From COE1 sp964445375 (GTDB lineage: Bacteria > Bacillota > Clostridia > Lachnospirales > Lachnospiraceae): a stretch of 10,709 bases of DNA. The stretch spans positions 1-10,709 of the forward strand of contig CAYUKO010000130.1 in NCBI GenBank assembly GCA_964445375.1, given 5' to 3'. Below the pieces are notes generated by a model. That model saw only the letters and a program-made list of their open reading frames with translations, did no database searches and was not told the origin of the DNA. The position numbers were made by a program, and so were the translations under genes. Positions 6,014 through 10,709 of this stretch are shown in pieces (within the stretch, counting starts at the first letter, position 1; every line of letters begins with the position of its first letter).

Positions 6014-6562
6014 ATGGAAGAAAATGCAACTCCGTTACTCAATACATGTGATTCCAGAGATGTAGAACCGATTATGATGAGCCTGCCCTATCCAGAGGTA
6101 AAAGTAAGAGAAAAGAATCTTGCGTATGCTAATTTACTTAGTATAGATTATTGTGGTTCTGTATCGGAAATGTCTGCAATCATGCAGTATATCAACAATC
6201 ATAACCGCTTATCCTGCGATCAGTGTCCCCTTTCCAAGACGATTTTGGGTATTGCCATGGCAGAAATGATTCATCTGAAGAAATTAGGTGAACTTATTTT
6301 CTTATTAGGTGGAAATATTGACTTTGTGGCAAAATATCGTGATGGAAGACAGAAGATGTGGACACCGCAATTTGTGGCAATTCATGATAATGCAAGGGAA
6401 ATGCTATTGTCCAATATTAAAGGCGAGCAGGATGCCATAGAGCAGTATAAAATACATATCCGTATGATAGAGGATGACTGTGTAACTGCAGTGCTTGCAA
6501 GAATTATAAAGGACGAAGAATATCATATTTTACTGTTACAAACGCTGATGAAAGAGTTATAA
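6014..6562 (+). CDS. Ferritin-like di-metal four-helix protein (rubrerythrin/bacterioferritin/Mn-catalase-like)
   Basis: The 182-residue protein has a cysteine-containing N-terminal tail and then four helices carrying the canonical ferritin-like ligand set: E52 in helix 1 (SEMSAIMQY), E84-x-x-H87 in helix 2 (AEMIHLKKLGELI), E138 in helix 3 (GEQDAIEQYKIHI) and E168-x-x-H171 in helix 4 (KDEEYHILLLQ). This pattern binds a di-iron or di-manganese centre and is used for oxygen or peroxide reduction, iron handling or, in spore-associated relatives, Mn-catalase-like activity. There is no rubredoxin domain. A possible -10 TATAAT is at 5976-5981, but the -35 is weak. The ribosome binding site is a modest TTTGGAGC at 5997-6004. 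Cysteines at 12, 47, 68 and 71 include a C-x-x-C (68-71) between helices 1 and 2, whose role is unknown. The exact physiological role cannot be told from sequence. Confidence 0.85.
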   Translation: MEENATPLLNTCDSRDVEPIMMSLPYPEVKVREKNLAYANLLSIDYCGSVSEMSAIMQYINNHNRLSCDQCPLSKTILGIAMAEMIHLKKLGELIFLLGGNIDFVAKYRDGRQKMWTPQFVAIHDNAREMLLSNIKGEQDAIEQYKIHIRMIEDDCVTAVLARIIKDEEYHILLLQTLMKEL

Positions 6563-6607
6563 TATAAGTGCAGTATTTATTTTACAAGAGAAGGGATGGC
6601 GCAGCTT

Positions 6608-7174
6608 ATGCCAAATACCACGAAGGCAGCACTAGAAGTATCGCTGAAAAAACTGTTACTACAAAAACCAATCGATAAGATAACAATCAATGATTTAACC
6701 GTGGATTGTGGAATCAGCAGAATGTCTTTTTATTATCATTTTAAGGATATCTATGATTTGGTCGAGTGGGTATGTGTGGAAGATGGTAAAAGAGCGTTGC
6801 AGGATAAGAAGACCTATGATACCTGGCAGGAAGGGTTGGAACAGATATTTGAAGCAGTTCTTGACAATAAACCATTTATTCTGAATGTATACCGTTCTGT
6901 CAGTAGAGACAAGGTAGAAAGTTATCTTTATAAGCTTACTTATAACCTGATAGCGGATGTGGTGAATGAGAAATGTGCAGAGAGTAAGCTTGCCGAGGAA
7001 GACAAAGCGTTTATTGCAGGATTTTACAAGTACGGATTTGTAGGGATTATGCTTGAATGGATAGACCACGGGATGAAGGCAGATTATAAAGAGATTGTGC
7101 GGAAGATAAGTATTACGCTCCATGGCAATATCGCAAATTCCATTCACAACTTTGAACAGGAAGAGAACATATAA
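6608..7174 (+). CDS. TetR/AcrR-family transcriptional regulator (DhaS-like)
   Basis: The 188-residue protein begins MPNTTKAALEVSLKKLLLQK and has the TetR DNA-binding domain at about 5-55, with the helix-turn-helix KITINDLTVDCGISRMSFYYHF (24-45) and the usual F-Y-x-H-F-x-x-x-x-x-L end. The C-terminal half (about 75-180) is the helical ligand and dimer domain of the DhaS-like TetR_C type. I prefer ATG 6608 to ATG 6596: the N-terminus then matches the family, and GAGAAGGG (6588-6595) would directly abut the earlier ATG. A candidate promoter (GTTACA 6535-6540, 17 bases, TATAAT 6558-6563) lies in the end of the ferritin-like gene. The gene ends at a strong hairpin, and oleate hydratase follows in the same direction. 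That pairing suggests, as inference, a fatty-acid-responsive repressor of the hydratase. Confidence 0.92.
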   Translation: MPNTTKAALEVSLKKLLLQKPIDKITINDLTVDCGISRMSFYYHFKDIYDLVEWVCVEDGKRALQDKKTYDTWQEGLEQIFEAVLDNKPFILNVYRSVSRDKVESYLYKLTYNLIADVVNEKCAESKLAEEDKAFIAGFYKYGFVGIMLEWIDHGMKADYKEIVRKISITLHGNIANSIHNFEQEENI

Positions 7175-7186
7175 AAAGAATTTTAT

Positions 7187-7231
7187 CAAAACAGGCGAAA
7201 TGATAAGTTTTTTATCATTTCGCCTGTTTTG
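7187..7231. terminator. Perfect 20-bp hairpin, probable terminator of the TetR gene
   Basis: Bases 7187-7206 pair perfectly with 7212-7231 around a 5-base GTTTT loop. The right arm ends in TTTT and the left arm begins with AAAA, as in bidirectional intrinsic terminators. It lies 12 bases after the regulator's stop codon. It also sits just upstream of the oleate hydratase promoter, so a secondary operator role for the perfect dyad cannot be excluded. Confidence 0.8.
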
Positions 7232-7235
7232 TAAA

Positions 7236-7264
7236 TTGGAATGAATATTTCAAAGCATTAAAAT
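7236..7264 (+). promoter_or_regulatory. Candidate promoter of the oleate hydratase gene
   Basis: TTGGAA at 7236-7241 and TAAAAT at 7259-7264 are 17 bases apart, giving a start near 7271 and a leader of about 30 bases. A small dyad TGAA-TAT-TTCA (7242-7252) lies in the spacer and could be part of an operator, but it is short. Confidence 0.45.
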
Positions 7265-7300
7265 ACAAACATAAACAAAGAGCGAAAGGTGGTAATCAAT

Positions 7301-9265
7301 ATGGGAAAGAAAAAGAGTATTGGATTAGGTGTGGCAGCACTTGCTGCCAGTGCAGGTGTAGCCGCAGTTGCAGCAAAGAATTATAAAAAGGCAGAGAAGA
7401 AGCCGGCAGCAGATACCGCAAAAGAAGAGTACCGCAATACAGAAAGAGGAAAGAACCAGAAAAACAGCAAAGGAATTTATTATTCAAATGGTAATTATGA
7501 AGCATTTGCAAGACCAAAGAAGCCGGAAGGCGTAGAGGATAAGCAGGCATATATTGTTGGAAGCGGTCTTGCTTCTCTGGCAGCAGCATGTTTTTTGGTA
7601 CGTGATGGTCAAATGCCTGGCTCAAACATTCACATTCTGGAAGCAATGGATATCGCGGGTGGTGCCTGTGATGGCATCTTTGATCCAACAAGAGGCTATG
7701 TGATGCGTGGTGGACGTGAGATGGAGAATCATTTCGAGTGCTTATGGGATTTGTTTAGAAGCATTCCATCCATAGAAACGCCGGGCGTATCAGTATTAGA
7801 TGAATATTATTGGTTGAATAAGGAAGACCCGAATTACTCTTTGTGTCGTGCAACTGTAAATCGTGGTGAAGATGCACATACAGACGGTAAGTTTAACCTG
7901 AGTCAGAAGGGCTGCATGGAGATTATGAAGCTGTTTATGACAAAGGATGAGGATTTATATGACAAAACGATTGAGGATGTGTTTGACGAGGAAGTGTTCG
8001 ATTCCACATTCTGGTTATATTGGAGAACCATGTTTGCCTTTGAAAACTGGCACAGTGCTTTGGAAATGAAGCTTTATTTTCAGAGATTTATTCACCACAT
8101 TGCAGGACTGCCCGATTTCAGCGCATTGAAGTTTACAAAGTATAATCAGTACGAGTCCTTGATTCTTCCAATGCAGAAATACTTGGAAGAGGCTGGTGTT
8201 GACTTCCGGTTCAATACAGAAGTAACCAATGTCATTTTTGAATGTAAGGATCATAAGAAGGTTGCAAAAGCAATTGAATGCAAGGTTAAGGGCGTAGAAA
8301 AAGGAATCATGCTTACAGAAAATGACCTGGTATTTGTTACGAATGGCAGCTGTACAGAAGGAACGATATATGGAGACCAGAATCATGCACCAAATGGCGA
8401 TGCAGAGGTAAGAACCAGTGGATGCTGGAGCTTATGGAAAAACATTGCAAAGCAGGACCCTGCCTTTGGTCATCCTGAAAAATTCTGTTCTGATGTAACA
8501 AAGACAAATTGGGAATCTGCAACGATTACCACATTAGATGATAAGATTCTTCCTTATATTACGAATATTTGTAAGCGAGATCCAAGAAGTGGCAAAGTAG
8601 TAACAGGCGGCATTGTAAGTTGTCAGGATTCCAGTTGGTTATTGAGCTGGACAATTAACAGACAGGGGCAGTTTAAGACACAGGACAAGGATAAAGTATG
8701 CGTCTGGGTATATGGATTGTTTACAGATGTACCGGGTGATTTTGTGAAAAAGCCAATGAAAGAATGTACTGGTAAGGAAATTACACAAGAATGGTTATAT
8801 CATTTGGGTGTACCAGTAGAGCAGATTGCAGAATTAGCTGAGAATAGTGCGGTTTGTGTACCAACTATGATGCCATACATTACCGCCTTTTTCATGCCAA
8901 GAGCGAAAGGTGACCGCCCGGATGTTATCCCGGATGGATGTGTGAACTTTGCATTTTTAGGTCAGTTTACAGAAACACCAAGAGATACGGTATTCACCAC
9001 AGAGTATTCCGTAAGAACAGCGATGGAAGCGGTGTATGGATTGTTAGGAGTAGACAGAGGTGTACCGGAAGTATGGGGCAGCGTGTATGATATTCGTGAG
9101 TTATTGGATAGTACCGTGAAGCTTATGGATGGAAAGTCACCATTGGAAATTGCACTTCCAGGACCATTGAATGCGTTGAAGAAACCATTGCTTGGTCTGG
9201 TAAAGGGAACCGTTATTGAAAAAGTCTTACGTGACCATGATGTATTGAAAGAAGGAATGATATAG
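7301..9265 (+). CDS. ohyA: Oleate hydratase (67-kDa myosin-cross-reactive antigen family), with N-terminal hydrophobic extension
   Basis: The family is FAD-dependent fatty acid double-bond hydratases that convert oleate and linoleate to 10-hydroxy fatty acids, detoxifying host or dietary unsaturated fats. The 654-residue protein matches from residue 59: YYSNGNYEAFARPKKPE (60-76), the FAD-binding GSGLASLAAACF (87-98), a GGREMENHFECLWD segment (137-150) containing R139/E140, the likely equivalents of the catalytic Arg/Glu pair of characterised hydratases, and typical C-terminal motifs (ENSAVCVPTMMPYITAFFMPR; FAFLGQFTETPRDTVFTTEYS). The first 58 residues are extra: MGKKK, a 20-residue Ala/Val/Gly-rich hydrophobic segment (6-25), then a basic Lys/Glu linker. 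Typical hydratases start near residue 60 and lack this. ATG 7301 follows AAAGGTGG at 7285-7292; an upstream in-frame GTG at 7289 overlaps that site. Confidence 0.96.
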   Translation: MGKKKSIGLGVAALAASAGVAAVAAKNYKKAEKKPAADTAKEEYRNTERGKNQKNSKGIYYSNGNYEAFARPKKPEGVEDKQAYIVGSGLASLAAACFLVRDGQMPGSNIHILEAMDIAGGACDGIFDPTRGYVMRGGREMENHFECLWDLFRSIPSIETPGVSVLDEYYWLNKEDPNYSLCRATVNRGEDAHTDGKFNLSQKGCMEIMKLFMTKDEDLYDKTIEDVFDEEVFDSTFWLYWRTMFAFENWHSALEMKLYFQRFIHHIAGLPDFSALKFTKYNQYESLILPMQKYLEEAGVDFRFNTEVTNVIFECKDHKKVAKAIECKVKGVEKGIMLTENDLVFVTNGSCTEGTIYGDQNHAPNGDAEVRTSGCWSLWKNIAKQDPAFGHPEKFCSDVTKTNWESATITTLDDKILPYITNICKRDPRSGKVVTGGIVSCQDSSWLLSWTINRQGQFKTQDKDKVCVWVYGLFTDVPGDFVKKPMKECTGKEITQEWLYHLGVPVEQIAELAENSAVCVPTMMPYITAFFMPRAKGDRPDVIPDGCVNFAFLGQFTETPRDTVFTTEYSVRTAMEAVYGLLGVDRGVPEVWGSVYDIRELLDSTVKLMDGKSPLEIALPGPLNALKKPLLGLVKGTVIEKVLRDHDVLKEGMI

Positions 9266-9267
9266 AC

Positions 9268-9303
9268 AAAAATGCCAGAGACTTTTTGTTTCTGGCATTT
9301 TTT
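9268..9303 (+). terminator. Rho-independent terminator of the oleate hydratase gene
   Basis: Bases 9268-9282 pair with 9288-9302 (15 bp, one G-U pair) around a TTTTT loop and end in a run of six T at 9298-9303. It starts three bases after the stop codon. The left arm's A-run means it may also work for transcripts from the other side. Confidence 0.9.
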
Positions 9304-9404
9304 CTTCTGTATTCCACACATATATAAAATATATATTTGAAAAAGAAAAAGATAAAAATAATTGATGTAATATATGATAAAGTGCGAAAAAATAAGTAAT
9401 ACAC

Positions 9405-9433
9405 TTGTAAAAACTGTCAATTCAAGTTATAAT
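9405..9433 (+). promoter_or_regulatory. Sigma-A promoter of the chemoreceptor gene
   Basis: TTGTAA at 9405-9410, a 17-base spacer and a perfect TATAAT at 9428-9433 give a start near 9440. The leader is about 30 bases, with GGAGG at 9459-9463. The preceding ~100 bases are very AT-rich and hold nothing else I recognise. I see no flagellar-type sigma-28 motif. Confidence 0.7.
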
Positions 9434-9469
9434 TTAAACATATGATATTATATGATATGGAGGCGAGTC

Positions 9470-10709
9470 ATGAAAAAAGAAACTAATAATACTACCACTA
9501 CAGTAGGTAAAAGAATACAGGCCAATAACAAAGTGATGATACGAATTATATTGGTTCTGCTTGTTGTTACACTGGTTAATTTTTTTGTGGCAGGAGTGTT
9601 TACGGCTAGTGTTAAAAGAGCATCAAGGCGAACCGTTGCCATTGAAAAAGCCATTAATTATCAAGGACAATGGGTTACAGAGGCTATTTATGCCATTTCA
9701 AAAGGTAGTCAGATAAGTAAAGAAACCAATGCTGAATTGTGTGAAATGGCGCAATGGAAAAAGGAAAACACCGACATCGTGCTTAAGGATGATGTACTTG
9801 CAGCTTATAACAGGGCAATGCAGATACATGATGAAATCCACCAGATTTATAATGATAATTCCAATGTGAATTTTGATACAGATGCAGATAAGGCAGTTGA
9901 ATTACGAGAAAGCATTATGACAAAATATGAAGAATTCTGTCAGAATATGGATGTTGTTGTAGCATATTATGATAAAAATTGTAACTCGAGTTTTAAGATG
10001 GCAGAGGCACAAAGTGTATTTTCTTATATTATTGTCTTTGCATTTGCCTTTTTTACACCAAAAGTAGTTAAGAGATATGCGAAAAAGTTGACCGTGGAAA
10101 TTGCAGAACCGGTTAATGCGGTTGCAGATTGGGCAACGGAATTATCTTTAGGAGCACAAAAACTGGAAACAAAAGTAGTGACTACAGATATTAAGGAAAT
10201 CAATCAGATGATTGAGGCGTTTCAGGTTATGGCAAAAGGTATTGATGAGAATATTCGCGTTGTGCAGCGAGTAGCAGAGGGTGATATGACAGCCTTTGTT
10301 AATATTCGTTCTTCTAAGGACAGTCTTTCCAAGAGTCTTTATAAGATGGTTCAGACCAATGACCTTATGTTTAACGAGATTACGGAAATTGCAGAGCAGG
10401 TTGCAAATGGTGCGGATGATATTGCAAACGCAAGTAATTCCTTGGCAAATAGCTGTACGACCCAGATACAAAGTATTTCAGACTTTAAAGATGCAATAAC
10501 AGAAACAGTAAATTTGATTAATGAGAATGTGGAACGAATTGAGAAATCAAAAAATCTGACTGGTGAAATAAAGGATGAAGTTGCAATCAGTACAGAAAAA
10601 ATGCAGCAACTTCTGAAAGCCATGGAAGATATTTCAGAATCATCCAATAAGATTTTTGTATCTGTTCAGAACCCCTTCTGGCTCAATGACCAGTTGTTGT
10701 GTAAAACAG
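9470..10709 (+). CDS. Methyl-accepting chemotaxis protein, 3' end outside window or disrupted
   Basis: GGAGG at 9459-9463 precedes the ATG at 9470 by 6 bases. The frame stays open to the right edge (413 codons). The layout is that of a membrane chemoreceptor: a short cytoplasmic tail, TM1 at about 23-47, a ~130-residue helical extracytoplasmic sensor domain (about 48-180, no recognised subtype), TM2 at about 182-197, a HAMP-like linker region (about 205-290, with IAEPVNAVADWATEL and the second element VQRVAEGDMTAFV) and the start of the long methyl-accepting coiled coil (about 295-396). The conserved signalling tip (Q-T-N-L-L-A-L-N-A, E-A-A-R-A-G-E) should follow soon after SESSNKIF at 389-396. 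From codon 397 the sequence (VSVQNPFWLNDQLLCKT) does not fit in any frame. The receptor may be interrupted at about 10658, or the window edge may be chimeric. Confidence 0.85.
   Translation, partial: MKKETNNTTTTVGKRIQANNKVMIRIILVLLVVTLVNFFVAGVFTASVKRASRRTVAIEKAINYQGQWVTEAIYAISKGSQISKETNAELCEMAQWKKENTDIVLKDDVLAAYNRAMQIHDEIHQIYNDNSNVNFDTDADKAVELRESIMTKYEEFCQNMDVVVAYYDKNCNSSFKMAEAQSVFSYIIVFAFAFFTPKVVKRYAKKLTVEIAEPVNAVADWATELSLGAQKLETKVVTTDIKEINQMIEAFQVMAKGIDENIRVVQRVAEGDMTAFVNIRSSKDSLSKSLYKMVQTNDLMFNEITEIAEQVANGADDIANASNSLANSCTTQIQSISDFKDAITETVNLINENVERIEKSKNLTGEIKDEVAISTEKMQQLLKAMEDISESSNKIFVSVQNPFWLNDQLLCKT

Noticed and set aside
6695..7189. 164-codon minus-strand ORF opposite the TetR gene.
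   Set aside because: It is the antisense shadow of a well-supported TetR gene, has cysteine/phenylalanine-rich non-protein-like composition and no ribosome binding site.
8962..9420. 152-codon minus-strand ORF opposite the end of the oleate hydratase gene.
   Set aside because: It crosses a clear terminator hairpin, and its composition reflects AT-rich intergenic DNA and the antisense of a conserved gene.
9304..9469. Riboswitch or c-di-GMP aptamer upstream of the chemoreceptor.
   Set aside because: The AT-rich leader shows no conserved aptamer core, and the promoter start near 9440 leaves only about 30 bases of transcript.
1..10709. CRISPR array, tRNA, rRNA or intact insertion sequence.
   Set aside because: No regularly spaced repeats, cloverleaf sequences or transposase genes were seen on either strand.

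Overview
The window is AT-rich DNA. TTG and ATG starts, strong GGAGG-type ribosome binding sites and the gene families present suggest a low-GC anaerobic Firmicute, most likely a gut clostridium of the Lachnospiraceae type. This is an inference from gene content and style; there is no rRNA or other marker gene. All convincing genes are on the + strand.

Region by region: (1) 1-1202 carries the end of an AbiEi-like antitoxin gene and a complete AbiEii-like nucleotidyltransferase toxin gene, overlapping by 14 bp (a type IV toxin-antitoxin or phage-defence pair). (2) 1203-2016 is gene-poor. It holds two sizeable RNA hairpins, short ORFs and a possible membrane-protein remnant, and looks like an eroded insertion or recombination zone. 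(3) 2017-2834 holds a decapitated ArsC/Spx-family gene (first ~30 codons, with its CSTC motif) that runs directly into a complete sfsA. (4) 2945-5011 encodes a large secreted lipoprotein with a calcineurin-like phosphoesterase domain and a C-terminal CBM41/PUD-like starch-binding domain, an uncommon pairing. (5) 5107-5955 encodes an AraC-type regulator whose promoter is embedded in a 15-bp inverted repeat. (6) 6014-6562 encodes a ferritin-like four-helix protein with a full set of di-metal ligands. (7) 6608-9265 holds a TetR-family regulator, a perfect 20-bp hairpin, and an oleate hydratase with an unusual hydrophobic N-terminal extension. (8) 9470 to the right edge is a methyl-accepting chemotaxis protein running off the window. 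Its last ~50 bases do not fit the conserved signalling helix and may mark a junction with other DNA.

How the genes work together: AbiEi/AbiEii form a toxin-antitoxin unit. The TetR gene and oleate hydratase probably form a regulator-target pair for unsaturated fatty acid detoxification. The phosphoesterase lipoprotein and the AraC regulator may be a surface-nutrient module, but only adjacency supports that. The other genes look like independent single-gene units with their own promoters and terminators. No CRISPR array, tRNA, rRNA, integrase or intact insertion sequence was seen. No complete unknown multi-gene system could be demonstrated; the best leads are the structured relic zone, the phosphoesterase-CBM41 fusion, the membrane-tagged oleate hydratase and the broken chemoreceptor end.
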